Notes: generated by a model not told the origin, from the sequence alone. A stretch of 64,000 bases of DNA from Actinomycetes bacterium (GCA_029782355.1 JAKOUY010000031.1:62001-126000); one strand, 5' to 3'. Numbered from the stretch's first letter, positions 42,515 through 53,805 are shown. Translations and numbers: made by a program.

Positions 42515-43459
42515 TTAGTGGGACGACTCCGTGGCGGTCGCGGTGGTCGGCGTCCAGCCGGGACGGCCGAACACGTGGCCGAGCTTGGCTCGCCAGCCTC
42601 GGGCGCGGTGGACGTCGCGGGCGATGTCGACGAACTCGTGGTAGCCGATGCGGATCGGGTTGAAGGTGGCGATGTTCTTGGTCAGCCCGTACTTCACCCG
42701 GCGCAGCTCCGGCTCGAAGGTGCCGAACAACCGGTCCCAGAGGATCAGGATGCCGCCGTAGTTCTTGTCCAGGTATTGCCGGTTGGCCCCGTGGTGGGCC
42801 CGGTGGTGCGACGGCGTGTTGAACACGGCCTCGACGGGTACCGGCAGGCGGTCGATGGCCTCGGTGTGGATCCAGTACTGGTACAGCAGGTTCAGCTGGC
42901 CGGCCCGCGAGGTGGTCTTCAGCGGGAACCCCAGCAGTGGCATCGGGGCGAAGACCCACGACATCAGCAGCGGGCTCCACGGCTGTCGCAGCGCGGTCGA
43001 CAGGTTGTATCGCTGGCTGCTGTGGTGGGTGACGTGGTTGGCCCAGAACAGGCGGACCTCGTGCATCCAGCGGTGCTCCCAGTAGTACAGGAAGTCCCAG
43101 GCGACCATGGCTGCCGCGAGCGCGCCGCGCCGTGACCCGATGGTGCTGATCCGCCGGCGAGCCAGGGCACGGTCCATCCGCGCGGCCACCCCGAGCGTGG
43201 CGAACGTGACGCCGATGTTGCCGGCCAGCATCGCCAGGCTGGCGGCAGTGTCCTTGGCCTCATAGCCGACCGGAACCAATGGGTCGGCGGGCAGTTGCGG
43301 GCCGCTGAGCGTCTGCCAGTCGGCCTCGGCCAGATCCCCGAAGGTGCGCTTCGGGCGACGATGGAGGACGGCCGCCTCGGCCAACATGGTCACGGCGAAC
43401 AACGGCAGCGAGGCCCGGTCGATCGGGTCGAGGTCGCGGAAGAACTGGCGCAAGCCCAC
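42515..43459 (-). CDS. Sterol desaturase / fatty-acid hydroxylase family membrane enzyme
   Basis: 314 aa, several membrane helices and the clustered histidines of a di-iron site: HRWMH, HVTHHSSQRYN, and HHRAHHG. These enzymes hydroxylate or desaturate sterols, carotenoids or lipids in the membrane with O2. The substrate cannot be told. GTG start at 43459. Between the GNAT-oxidase gene and the SARP regulator in a same-strand run. Confidence 0.9.
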   Translation of the reverse strand: MGLRQFFRDLDPIDRASLPLFAVTMLAEAAVLHRRPKRTFGDLAEADWQTLSGPQLPADPLVPVGYEAKDTAASLAMLAGNIGVTFATLGVAARMDRALARRRISTIGSRRGALAAAMVAWDFLYYWEHRWMHEVRLFWANHVTHHSSQRYNLSTALRQPWSPLLMSWVFAPMPLLGFPLKTTSRAGQLNLLYQYWIHTEAIDRLPVPVEAVFNTPSHHRAHHGANRQYLDKNYGGILILWDRLFGTFEPELRRVKYGLTKNIATFNPIRIGYHEFVDIARDVHRARGWRAKLGHVFGRPGWTPTTATATESSH

Positions 43460-43492
43460 CCCTGGCAGCGTACCGGCCGGGGCCGTCGGCGT

Positions 43493-45235
43493 TCAGTCGA
43501 CCAGCCGGCACCGGCGGGCGACGTCGTCGACCAGCCGGCAGCGCTCGTGCTCGGACATCGTCTCGATCCGCCTGGCCCACTCGTCGACGGCGAACCAGCA
43601 CAGGGTGGGGCACCCGGCCAAGTCGGAGACGTCCACCGCCAAGCGCAACTCGGGCGCATCGACCGACATGGCCCGCACGGCCGGCCACCACGCCGTGTCG
43701 TAGTGGGCGTAGAGCTTGGTCACCGAGCCCGCCCGCAGGTGGTCGATGGCGTCGACGACGTCGCCGGGCAGTCCTGGCTCGAAGGTGATCCGGCCGGACC
43801 GCAACACGCCGATCGGCACGGTGACGACCACCGCGTCCACCTCGACCGGCTCGGCACCACCGTCGACCCGCCAGCCCGTCGATGTGCGGGCCAGCCCGCC
43901 GACCCGGTGGGCGAGGCGGATGTCGAGGCTGCCGGCCAGTTCGTCGAGCGTGTCGTCCAGTCCGGCGATGATCAGCCGGTTGGGGCCGGGAAGCATGAAC
44001 GGTTCATGACCGCCGCTCGCTGGGAAGTGGTCGAGCTCCCCGGCGTACAGGCTCTGGACCTCGGTGCGCAGCCAGGTCCGCACGCAGCGGCGGACCGTGT
44101 CGGCAACGGCGGGGAGCGCACCGATCAGCCGGTCGATCTCCGGACCGATCGGCAGGTCGGCGGGAAGCGACTCCAGCTCGGCCTCAACGTTGCGGCGCGC
44201 CACCCGAGCCGCGTCCAGATCGACCTCGGCGACCCGGCCGATCCCGTCGAGGAACGTCAGGTCACGGCTCCACTCGTCGGCGACCGAGGTCACCCGCTCC
44301 ACGAGCGGATGGCCGACGTCACCGTGCAGCCACATCCCGCCGAGCGGCAAGGACACCCCGGTCGACCGCTCGACCCGAGCTCGGCCACCGGGTCGCCTCC
44401 CGGCCTCGAGGACGACGACGTCCGCGCCCGCAGCTACCAGCGTGTTGGCCGCAACCAGTCCGGCGAGACCAGCACCGACCACCGCCACCCGCCCGTGCCC
44501 GGCGTCCGCCACCTGCCTGGCGGCCCGCTCGCCGCTGAACCACGCGCCGTGCAGCGTGCCCGGGTACTCGGCGCTGGTCGCCTCCCCGGCGAACCACAGG
44601 CCGGGGAGGATCGGCTCGGCCAGCCGGCGACGGTGCTGCGGCCGTCCACCGATCGCCAGATACGAGTACGCCCCGGCGATGTCCGGATCGGTCGACCACC
44701 GCGAGCACACCGTCCGGCGGGCCGCGACGTGTGCCGTCGAGCGGGTCATCACGGTGGCCCGGTGGCCGTGCGTCTCGACGGTCTGCAGGGCGTGCCAGCC
44801 GCGGGCCGCGTAGTAGGCCTCCTGACCGGCAGTGAACAGGTAGACGGCGGGGTGCCCGCCCTGCCGGGCAGCATCGACAGCCACGCCGGTCAGGGCCGAC
44901 CCGAGACCGCCCCCGCGTGCCCCGGGGACGACGTACAGGCTGGCCAGCCACGGCCCGAGATGGCCGAACCCGGCGAGGTCGTCGGTGGCCAGCAACGACA
45001 CCGAGCCGACGAGCGAGTCGACGTCGTCGGCCGGGCCGTCGAAGGCCACCCAGGTCTGATCGTCGCCCTGCCCGGTGGCCATGGCCACGAACTCGTCGTG
45101 GGCGACGCCGAGGTCCCACACCGCCGGATCGTAGAGATGTCCCCACTCGGCGACGTGCCAGTGGGCCAGGGTGTCAGCCAGCTGGGTCAACCCGGCCAGC
45201 GGGCGGATCCGCCACGCCTCAGCCGGGGGGTTCAC
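43493..45235 (-). CDS. GNAT acetyltransferase fused to a circularly permuted flavin amine oxidase
   Basis: 580 aa. Residues 1-150 are a GNAT domain (YVVPGARGGGLGSAL acetyl-CoA loop, AYYAARGWHAL). Residues about 165-245 carry what is normally the C-terminal end of a flavin amine oxidase (RWSTDPDIAGAYSYLAIGG, LWFAGEATS, TLHGAWFSGERAA). Only after this comes the normal N-terminal FAD site (VAVVGAGLAGLVAANTL, VLEAGRRPGGRARV) and the rest of the oxidase, ending just before the point where the C-terminal segment would begin. So the oxidase is circularly permuted, with nothing missing that I can see. GTG start overlaps the valS stop (GTGA). Substrate unknown; a polyamine or aryl amine is possible. 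Confidence 0.82.
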   Translation of the reverse strand: MNPPAEAWRIRPLAGLTQLADTLAHWHVAEWGHLYDPAVWDLGVAHDEFVAMATGQGDDQTWVAFDGPADDVDSLVGSVSLLATDDLAGFGHLGPWLASLYVVPGARGGGLGSALTGVAVDAARQGGHPAVYLFTAGQEAYYAARGWHALQTVETHGHRATVMTRSTAHVAARRTVCSRWSTDPDIAGAYSYLAIGGRPQHRRRLAEPILPGLWFAGEATSAEYPGTLHGAWFSGERAARQVADAGHGRVAVVGAGLAGLVAANTLVAAGADVVVLEAGRRPGGRARVERSTGVSLPLGGMWLHGDVGHPLVERVTSVADEWSRDLTFLDGIGRVAEVDLDAARVARRNVEAELESLPADLPIGPEIDRLIGALPAVADTVRRCVRTWLRTEVQSLYAGELDHFPASGGHEPFMLPGPNRLIIAGLDDTLDELAGSLDIRLAHRVGGLARTSTGWRVDGGAEPVEVDAVVVTVPIGVLRSGRITFEPGLPGDVVDAIDHLRAGSVTKLYAHYDTAWWPAVRAMSVDAPELRLAVDVSDLAGCPTLCWFAVDEWARRIETMSEHERCRLVDDVARRCRLVD

Positions 45236-47796
45236 GGCGAGGCATGGTCCGCGGACGCCAGGCTGATGGCGGTGTGCAGCTCGGCGCCATCGGCGGTGTC
45301 GTAGTCGACCACGGCCAGTGAACCCGCTTCGCGCAGGTCGGCCTCCACGCTGCGCACCGCGCCGACGATCCGCTCGGACCCGCCCACCAGCAGGCGCTCG
45401 ACGGCAGCCCGCTGGCTGAGCTTGGCCTCGGTCTTGGTCCGCCGGATGCGCGCCAGCACCTCGGTCACGACGGGCAGCATGGACACGTCGCCGTCGGTCG
45501 TCGATGGCTCCGGCCACGGTACGGCATGGATCGAGCCCTCGTGCCACCACCCCCAGACCTCGTCGGTGACGAACGGCATGATCGGGGCCAGCAGGCGCAG
45601 CGTGGCCGACAGCGCCGTGCGCAGGGCCAGTTGGGCGGACCCGGCCGGCTCGGCTCCCTGGGTGCCATAGGCCCGCCCCTTGACCAGTTCGACGTAGTCG
45701 TCGCAGAACCACCAGAAGAACTGCTCGGTGCGCTCCAACGCCCGGGCGTAGTCGTAGTCGTCGAACGCCCTGGTGGCATCGGCGATGACGTCGTCGAGGC
45801 GGGTCAGCATGGCCCGGTCGATGGCTGCCGTCACCGTCGTGCCGGTCGGTGGCTCGCCGAAGGCGAGGACGAAGCGGCTGGCGTTGAGGATCTTGGTGGC
45901 CAGCTTGCGGCCGATCTTCATCTGCCCCTCGTCGAAGGCGGTGTCCACTCCGGGGCGCCCGCTGGCGGCCCAGTAGCGCACGGCGTCGGTGCCGTACTGC
46001 TCGAGCAACCCGATGGGCGTGATGGTGTTGCCCTTCGACTTGGACATCTTCTTGCGGTCCGGGTCGAGGATCCACCCGGACAGGGCGGCGTTGCGCCACG
46101 GCACGGCATGGTGCTCGTGGTGGGCGCGGACCATGGTGGAGAACAGCCAGGTGCGGATGATGTCGTGGCCCTGCGGACGGACGTCCATGGGGAACACCCG
46201 GCGGAACAGGTCGGGGTCGTCCTCCCACGCCGCGGCGATCTGCGGGGTCAGCGAGGACGTCGCCCAGGTGTCCATGACGTCGGGGTCGCCGACGAACCCG
46301 CCGGGCACCCCACGCTGCTCGGCGGTGAAGCCGGGCGGGCAGTCGGTGGACGGATCGACGGGCAGGGCCGATTCGTCGGGCACCAGCACCTGGTCATGAT
46401 CGGGGTTGCCGTCGGCGTCGAGCCGGTACCAGACCGGGATGGGGACACCGAAGAAGCGCTGCCGGCTGATCAGCCAGTCACCGTTCAACCCGCCGACCCA
46501 GTTGTCGTAGCGGTGCTGCATGTACGGCGGGTGCCAGGCGACCTCGGTGCCGCGCTGGATCAGAGCGTCACGCAAGGCGCCGTCGCGCCCGCCGTTGCGG
46601 ATGTACCACTGTCGGGTGGCCACGATCTCCAGCGGCCGGGTGCCGCGCTCGTAGAACTTCACCGGGTGGGTGATCGGGCGTGGCTCGCCGAGCAGTTCAC
46701 CGGTGTCGCGCAGCTGGCGGACGACCGTGGCCTGGGCGGCCTTCGGGTACAGCCCGGCGATGTCGGCGTAGCGGGCCTTGCCCGGGTCAGTGGTGATCCA
46801 TTCCGGGGTGGCCGTGGCGAAGCGCCCGTCGAAGCCGATCAGCGCTCGCGACGGCAGGTTCAGTTCGCGCCACCAGGTGACGTCGGTGATGTCGCCGAAG
46901 GTGCAGATCATGGCGATGCCGGTGCCCTTGTCCGGCTCGGCGAGGCGATGAGCGACGATGGGCACCTCGACGCCGTACAGCGGCGTGGTCACCGTGTGGC
47001 CGAACAGTGGTCGGAAGCGGGAGTCGTCGGGGTGGGCGACCAGGGCCACGCAACTTGCGACCAGCTCCGGGCGGGTGGTGTCGATGCGGATGTCGCCCTG
47101 TCCGTCGGTGCGGTGGAAGGCCAGCTGGTGGTACGCGCCGGCGATGTCGCGGTCCTCCATCTCGGCCTGGGCCACCGCGGTGCGCTCGTCGATGTCGTAC
47201 AGCGTGGGGGCGTCCTGCTGGTAGGCCTCGCCACGGGCCAGGTTGCGCAGGAAGGCCCGCTGGCTGACGCGCCGGGCCCGCTCGCCGATCGTGGTGTACA
47301 GCAGGTCCCAGTCGACGCTCAGTCCGAGGGTGCGGAACAGGTGCTCGAAGGCCTGCTCGTCGAGGTGGGTGATCTCCCGGCACAGTTCGACGAAGTTCGG
47401 CCGGCTGACCGCCACGGCGCGGTGGTCCTTGGGCACGTCGCCATGGAATGGTGCGGTGAAGTCGGGGTCGTAGGGCAGCGACGGGTCGCAGCGCACCCCG
47501 GTGAAGTTCTGCACCCGGCGCTCGGTGGCCAGGCCGTTGTCGTCCCAGCCGATCGGGTAGAAGACGGCCTTGCCACGCATCCGCTGGAAGCGGGCCACCG
47601 TGTCGGTGTGGGTGTAGCTGAAGACGTGGCCGATGTGCAACGACCCGCTGACCGTGGGCGGCGGCGTGTCCACGGCGAACACCTGCTCACGGGTGGCGGT
47701 GCGGTCGAAGCGAAAGACCCCGTGGTCGGCCCACCGTTGCTGGATGCGGGCTTCGATGCCGTCGAGCGACGGCTTCTCCGGGATCTCGGTGGCCAT
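45232..47796 (-). CDS. valS: Valyl-tRNA synthetase
   Basis: 854 aa. Class I synthetase charging tRNA-Val. HIGH motif in SGSLHIGHVFSY, KMSKSKGN, editing domain in the middle (RIDTTRPELVASCVALV) and WATSSLTPQIAAAW typical of ValRS. The C-terminal coiled arm is short. Divergent from the B12-binding subunit gene, with 107 bases between. Translationally coupled to the GNAT-oxidase gene. Confidence 0.96.
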   Translation of the reverse strand: MATEIPEKPSLDGIEARIQQRWADHGVFRFDRTATREQVFAVDTPPPTVSGSLHIGHVFSYTHTDTVARFQRMRGKAVFYPIGWDDNGLATERRVQNFTGVRCDPSLPYDPDFTAPFHGDVPKDHRAVAVSRPNFVELCREITHLDEQAFEHLFRTLGLSVDWDLLYTTIGERARRVSQRAFLRNLARGEAYQQDAPTLYDIDERTAVAQAEMEDRDIAGAYHQLAFHRTDGQGDIRIDTTRPELVASCVALVAHPDDSRFRPLFGHTVTTPLYGVEVPIVAHRLAEPDKGTGIAMICTFGDITDVTWWRELNLPSRALIGFDGRFATATPEWITTDPGKARYADIAGLYPKAAQATVVRQLRDTGELLGEPRPITHPVKFYERGTRPLEIVATRQWYIRNGGRDGALRDALIQRGTEVAWHPPYMQHRYDNWVGGLNGDWLISRQRFFGVPIPVWYRLDADGNPDHDQVLVPDESALPVDPSTDCPPGFTAEQRGVPGGFVGDPDVMDTWATSSLTPQIAAAWEDDPDLFRRVFPMDVRPQGHDIIRTWLFSTMVRAHHEHHAVPWRNAALSGWILDPDRKKMSKSKGNTITPIGLLEQYGTDAVRYWAASGRPGVDTAFDEGQMKIGRKLATKILNASRFVLAFGEPPTGTTVTAAIDRAMLTRLDDVIADATRAFDDYDYARALERTEQFFWWFCDDYVELVKGRAYGTQGAEPAGSAQLALRTALSATLRLLAPIMPFVTDEVWGWWHEGSIHAVPWPEPSTTDGDVSMLPVVTEVLARIRRTKTEAKLSQRAAVERLLVGGSERIVGAVRSVEADLREAGSLAVVDYDTADGAELHTAISLASADHASP

Positions 47797-47903
47797 AGCG
47801 AAACCAGGCTACCGAGCACGGTTGAGCGGACCTGCTGGCGTTGCGCGCCGCCGACAGGCCGGATTCGGCGGGTTCTCCGGGTCGGGCGTAGGCTCCAGGT
47901 CTC

Positions 47904-48311
47904 GTGAAGCGCCACTATCGCGTCGTCGTGGCCAAGCCGGGCCTGGACGGGCACGACCGCGGCGCCAAGACCATCACCCGAGCGCTCCGTGACGCCGGGT
48001 TCGAGGTCATCTACACGGGCCTGCACCAGACCCCGGAGCAGATCGCCGAGACCGCCCTGCAGGAGGACGTCGACGCCGTCGGGCTGTCCCTGCTGAGCGG
48101 GGCTCACCTGACCCTGTTCCCCCGCGTGATCGAGGAGCTCAAGTCCCGCGAGCTCGACGACGTGCTGGTGTTCTGCGGCGGGGTGATCCCCGACGCCGAC
48201 GCCCGGGCCCTCCGCGCCCAGGGCGTGGCGGAGATCTTCGGCCCGGGCAGCAGCCTGAAGGGCATCAGCGCCTGGCTGGAGGCCCAACTGGATTCCCGAG
48301 AGGAGCAGTAA
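47904..48311 (+). CDS. B12-binding subunit of a methylmalonyl-CoA-type mutase
   Basis: 135 aa, a stand-alone cobalamin-binding domain. The DxHxxG motif is in [21 protein letters not shown] and CGGVIPD complete the B12 pocket. In the family it joins a separate catalytic TIM-barrel subunit to isomerise methylmalonyl-CoA to succinyl-CoA (or isobutyryl-CoA to butyryl-CoA). That large subunit is not in the window. sucC starts at the base after its stop, so product and next enzyme are coupled. Confidence 0.92.
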   Translation: MKRHYRVVVAKPGLDGHDRGAKTITRALRDAGFEVIYTGLHQTPEQIAETALQEDVDAVGLSLLSGAHLTLFPRVIEELKSRELDDVLVFCGGVIPDADARALRAQGVAEIFGPGSSLKGISAWLEAQLDSREEQ

Positions 48312-49463
<1,152 letters not shown>

Positions 49464-49464
49464 C

Positions 49465-50376
49465 ATGGCCATCTTCGTCAACGCGGACACCAAGGTGCTC
49501 GTCCAGGGCCTGACCGGCGGTCAGGGTAAGTACCACGGACTGCGCAACCGGGCCTACGGCACCCAGGTCGTCGCCGGTGTCACGCCCGGCAAGGGCGGCT
49601 CCGACGTCACCGCTGATGACGGTGGAGCCATCCCGGTGTTCGACACCGTCGCGGATGCGGTGGCCGCCACGGGGGCCACGGCCAGCTTCATCGCCGTGCC
49701 ACCGAAAGCCGCTCCTGCAGCCATCCTCGAAGCGGCCGCTGCCGGCATCGGCTTCATCGTCTGCATCACCGAGGGCATCCCCGCCCAGGACGAGGCCAAG
49801 GTGTACAACACGCTGGTCCGCGACTACCCGAACACCCGGCTGCTGGGACCGAACTGCCCGGGGATCATCAGCCCCGGCAAGTGCAACATCGGCATCACCG
49901 CCGGCGAGATCGCCCAGCCACCCACGGCCGGCGGCCCCAACGTGGGCATCGTCAGCCGCAGCGGCACGCTCACCTACCAGGCGCTGTACGAGCTCAAGCA
50001 GCGCGGCATCGGCGTGTCCACCTGCGTCGGCATCGGCGGCGATCCGGTGCCCGGCACCAACTTCATCGACTGCCTGGGGGAGTTCCAGGCCGATCCGGAG
50101 ACCCACGCGATCATCATGATCGGCGAGATCGGTGGCTCCGCCGAAGAGGAAGCGGCCGAGTTCATCACGGCCAACGTCACCAAACCGATGAGCGCCTACA
50201 TCGCCGGGGTGACCGCCCCGGAGGGCAAGAAGATGGGCCATGCAGGGGCGATCACCTCGGGCGGCAAGGGCACGGCGAAGGGCAAGATGGACGCCCTCGC
50301 GGCCGCCGGCGTGAAGGTCGGGCTGAACCCTACCGAAGCCGGCGACCTGATGGCGGAGATCGTCGCCTCGCTCTGA
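49465..50376 (+). CDS. sucD: Succinyl-CoA synthetase alpha subunit
   Basis: 303 aa. Binds CoA and carries the phospho-histidine. TKVLVQGLTGGQGKYHG is the CoA loop, GPNCPGIISPGKCNIGI, and GHAGAI holds the active-site His (KKMGHAGAITSGGKGTA). ATG start one base after the sucC stop. Convergent with the protease gene. Confidence 0.97.
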   Translation: MAIFVNADTKVLVQGLTGGQGKYHGLRNRAYGTQVVAGVTPGKGGSDVTADDGGAIPVFDTVADAVAATGATASFIAVPPKAAPAAILEAAAAGIGFIVCITEGIPAQDEAKVYNTLVRDYPNTRLLGPNCPGIISPGKCNIGITAGEIAQPPTAGGPNVGIVSRSGTLTYQALYELKQRGIGVSTCVGIGGDPVPGTNFIDCLGEFQADPETHAIIMIGEIGGSAEEEAAEFITANVTKPMSAYIAGVTAPEGKKMGHAGAITSGGKGTAKGKMDALAAAGVKVGLNPTEAGDLMAEIVASL

Positions 50377-50380
50377 CGCG

Positions 50381-53300
50381 TCACCTGTGGAGGTCGAGTT
50401 CGGTGGGTTCGCTCGAGCCCCAACCCTGGTGGCCGGAGTAGCGAACGATCCCGAGGTGGTAGCCGGGGGTGAACTCCAGCGTCGCCAAGCCGTCGTTCCC
50501 GACGCGAGCGGCCACCACCTCGGCAGTCTCCCCGGTGTCGTCGAGGACCTGCATCGTCACCGTTCCGTCGTTGGGTGACGGCGCCCCGGCGGCGGTCGAG
50601 GTGACCCGGACCAGGCTCCGACCGGGCCCGAGCCGTTCGGCAACCGGCTCGATGCGGGTGCGCACCCGGGTGGCCACGTCCAGCGTGACGCCGGTGCCCG
50701 TGCCGGAGGTGGTCGAGCGGGTCAGGTCGATCCACGAGTTGACCCACGTGCGCCCGTCGGGCCAGTGCGCCTCGATGGCGTCCCAGATCGACCGGGCCCG
50801 GGACTCGACCTCGACGCGCACCTGGCGGGTCTCGCCGGCCTCGAGATGCACCCAGCGGTGGTCGACGTAGGAGCGGTACCGGGTGGAGTCCTGGCGAAGC
50901 GTGATCGAGGCGCTGACCGGATAGCCGAACGGGTTGTGCACGTCGACGACGCTCATCTCCCGGCTGGCCGGTGAGCTGGGCGCCGATTCGATCTTGAAGT
51001 AGTTCGACTGGGCCAGGTTGTTGTCGACGTCGGGCTCGTCGGCCTTGGCGCCCGGCACCCGTGTGTACCGGTCGATGCGCGCCTGGACACAGAAGTGGCG
51101 GTCCTCGGGCGGCACCCAGGTGGTCTCGAACTCGACGGCACCGCCCGCGGGGACGTCGTGCTTGATTGGCCCGCCAAGGTCCTGCCACCGCTCCGACTCG
51201 GGATGGTCGGTGTTGAACGGGAGCACCTTGAACCGTACGGAGACGTTCGGAGCCGGAAGTCCGCCGATGTTGTGCACGGTGGCGACCACCCGGTTCTTCT
51301 TGCCCAGTAGCGGCCGGTTGAGCCACGCCGAGTCTTTGTCGCTCAGCTCGTTGCGAACCTGGATGTCCGGGCTCTTGTAGTCGCCCTTCTCGCCGAGGTT
51401 GTTGCGCAGCGCCGGGTCGGGCTGGCTGACCGGCGCCAGCTTGACCCGGACCGTGGCCGACGTCGCCCCGATCGAGACCACCTCGATGCTGAAGGCGACC
51501 AGGGCGTTGGGATCGTTGGTGTCGATCACGTTGTAGGTCGTGCCGGCGGTGAGCGTGGGTCCGTCGTTCTCCTCGTCCGGGTTGACCAGCACGATCAGCC
51601 GTCGCGCGTCGGCGGCGATCGGCGGATCGGCGTAGCGCCAGGCGTCGTAGCCGACGATCAGGCCACCACCGAACACGGCACCGGTGTCGCCGATCCCGCC
51701 CGTCCCACGACGGAACTCGAAGAACCAGCTGACCTTCGGGGCGACGCGCAGTTCGACGGCGGCGAAGGTGCCGGCGGACGGCAGGCCCGTGGCCAGGGCG
51801 GAGAGCGTCACCGTCTCGTCGACTGCGGTGCCGTACACGTAGCTCTTGACGTGACCGGGATCGAGGAAGCCGAGCAGGAGCTTGTGGCGGGCGCACAGAT
51901 GTGGCAGGGCGGTCTCGAGTGCCATCAACTCCCGGCTGGAGAGATCGCGCCGGGCCATGGCATCGCTGAACCCGCTGCCCATGTACTGGTCGTCGAGGCC
52001 GAGTGTGTGACCGAGTTCGTGGCTCGTCACCTCCACGTTGGTGAATCCGAGCCCGGCAGCCGTGGTCTGGTCGTGGCACATCGTGATGTCGCCGATCGCC
52101 CGCTCGACGTCCTTGCCGGCGCCGTCTTTGACCTTGTACTTGCGTGCCTGGTTCTTGCCGTGGCCCCACGGCCAGGCGAACTGGGTGGCCGACGGTGAGC
52201 GGACGATCAGCAGCACGGCGTCGGTGGCCGACAGGTCGACCTTGGCGGTGGTCAGGCTGGCGATGACCTTGTCGAAGGTGCCTTGCTTGGCCACCCACTG
52301 GCCACCAGCGTTCTTGTCGAACCAGTCGGTCCACGTGCCGCCGAGATGGACGGGGTCGAGCACGGCGCCGGTATGCAGATCGACGCCCAACCGACCGGCA
52401 GACAGCTCCCGGTAGAAGGCGTCGACGCTGCCTGGCCCGGTGAGCACGCTGCGCCAGGTCGCCTTGGCGTCGCTCACCGTGGGGGCCATGTTCGGTGGGA
52501 TGGTGTTCGTCGGCCACACCGCCGATCCGGTGTCCACCAGCACGGCGGTCACCCGCCACTGCGACAGCACCGTCGAGCCGTCCCGAGGGGTGCGCGCCCC
52601 CTCGTCCCGGACACCCGGCGACAGGTCGAGGTCCAGCAGCGTCAGACCACCGGACACGGGCTGGCCCTCCCCGATCCACTGCGGTGGCCCGTCCAGCGGG
52701 GAGGCGTCAGGGATCCCGACGCGCACGGCACGGCGAGCCAGCTCGGCGCCCGTCGCCCGCTCGCGCACGACGACATCGGTGGAGCCGTAGCCCGCGCCGG
52801 CCAGGATCCGCACCGTCGGATGAGCCGGGTCGGCACCGGCGGCCGGGTGATCGCTGATGTCGGCGATGCCGGGCGGATCGACGACCACCTCGAGGTCGGC
52901 GGCCACGTACCCGCTGACGCCCGTGTCGATCTCGGCGTCGTACCACGACGCCGGCCACATCGCCTCGCTGGGGAGGTCGAGCGACACCCCGGGACGCAGC
53001 CCTCCGGACGCATCGGCGGCCAGCACTCGCTGGTTGCCGGTCACGCACAGCAGCCTGCCCATCGTCACGGCCTGACTGGGCTGGGTGATTCCGGCGCCCA
53101 CCAGGCGGATCAGCTGCGGTGCCGGCTGGGTGACGTCGACGAGCGCGACGCGGTTGGCCGGGTCCCGTTCCGTCACGAGCAGCGTCGTCGCCGAGTCGTC
53201 GGCCCACGAGAGCAGGAACGGGGCGACCAGTCCGAGCACCACCGCGTCGCGTCCGCCGTCCGGGCGCAGCGCCAGCAGGCGGCCGGGGGCCTGCTCGGTC

Positions 53301-53755
53301 ACGTAGCGCGTGCCGTCCGCGGCGATCGCCAACCCGATCGGCTGGCTGAGGCCGCTGGCCACGACGGTGGCCGCCCCCGACGGGATGTCGACCGACAGGA
53401 TCCGGCCGCCGGCGTAGTCGACCACCTCGGCGGTGGAGGCATCGACGCGCACCACTTGGTGCAACGACCCGAGCCCTGCTGCCACCACGCGAGCGCTGGC
53501 CCGGCCCGGGGTGAGCAGGTCCTGCTCCAGCAACGCACCTGTGCGTTCGGTGATCCAGGCCACGTCGTCGTGGATCACCAGCGACTCCGGGGACGAGTAG
53601 CCGTCGCCCCACGGCTCGACGTGCCCGTCTTCGGCGGCGAACGCCAGCAGCCGCCCGCCGGCCCAGTCGAGCACCATCAGGGTGCGCTCGTTCCAGACGG
53701 TGGCGCCGATCCCGACACCCAGCGTGCCGTCGGCCCAGAACTGCGGTTCGCTCAT
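50381..53755 (-). CDS. Large HExxH metalloprotease with N-terminal propeller-like domain
   Basis: 1124 aa. The first 270 residues have NHL/SGL-like beta-propeller repeats (ESLVIHDDVAWITERTG, GLAIAADGTRYVTEQAPG). The middle holds a zinc protease site SHELGHTLGLDDQ (His579, Glu580, His583) with a possible third ligand Asp, resembling M6/immune-inhibitor-A-type or reprolysin-like sites. The C-terminal part has CARDB-like Ig domains (IQVRNELSDKDSAWL, VSVRFKVLPFN). No signal peptide is visible at the start MSEPQFWADG, which is odd for such a layout. Not assigned to a named family. Confidence 0.8.
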   Translation of the reverse strand: MSEPQFWADGTLGVGIGATVWNERTLMVLDWAGGRLLAFAAEDGHVEPWGDGYSSPESLVIHDDVAWITERTGALLEQDLLTPGRASARVVAAGLGSLHQVVRVDASTAEVVDYAGGRILSVDIPSGAATVVASGLSQPIGLAIAADGTRYVTEQAPGRLLALRPDGGRDAVVLGLVAPFLLSWADDSATTLLVTERDPANRVALVDVTQPAPQLIRLVGAGITQPSQAVTMGRLLCVTGNQRVLAADASGGLRPGVSLDLPSEAMWPASWYDAEIDTGVSGYVAADLEVVVDPPGIADISDHPAAGADPAHPTVRILAGAGYGSTDVVVRERATGAELARRAVRVGIPDASPLDGPPQWIGEGQPVSGGLTLLDLDLSPGVRDEGARTPRDGSTVLSQWRVTAVLVDTGSAVWPTNTIPPNMAPTVSDAKATWRSVLTGPGSVDAFYRELSAGRLGVDLHTGAVLDPVHLGGTWTDWFDKNAGGQWVAKQGTFDKVIASLTTAKVDLSATDAVLLIVRSPSATQFAWPWGHGKNQARKYKVKDGAGKDVERAIGDITMCHDQTTAAGLGFTNVEVTSHELGHTLGLDDQYMGSGFSDAMARRDLSSRELMALETALPHLCARHKLLLGFLDPGHVKSYVYGTAVDETVTLSALATGLPSAGTFAAVELRVAPKVSWFFEFRRGTGGIGDTGAVFGGGLIVGYDAWRYADPPIAADARRLIVLVNPDEENDGPTLTAGTTYNVIDTNDPNALVAFSIEVVSIGATSATVRVKLAPVSQPDPALRNNLGEKGDYKSPDIQVRNELSDKDSAWLNRPLLGKKNRVVATVHNIGGLPAPNVSVRFKVLPFNTDHPESERWQDLGGPIKHDVPAGGAVEFETTWVPPEDRHFCVQARIDRYTRVPGAKADEPDVDNNLAQSNYFKIESAPSSPASREMSVVDVHNPFGYPVSASITLRQDSTRYRSYVDHRWVHLEAGETRQVRVEVESRARSIWDAIEAHWPDGRTWVNSWIDLTRSTTSGTGTGVTLDVATRVRTRIEPVAERLGPGRSLVRVTSTAAGAPSPNDGTVTMQVLDDTGETAEVVAARVGNDGLATLEFTPGYHLGIVRYSGHQGWGSSEPTELDLHR

Positions 53756-53805
53756 CGTCGACCTCCTCGTCGCCCACAGAGCGCGACGAGCTCAGTCGAG
53801 ATACG

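Noticed and set aside
45526-47907. 793-codon plus-strand frame over valS
   Set aside because: Shadow of valS; no motifs.
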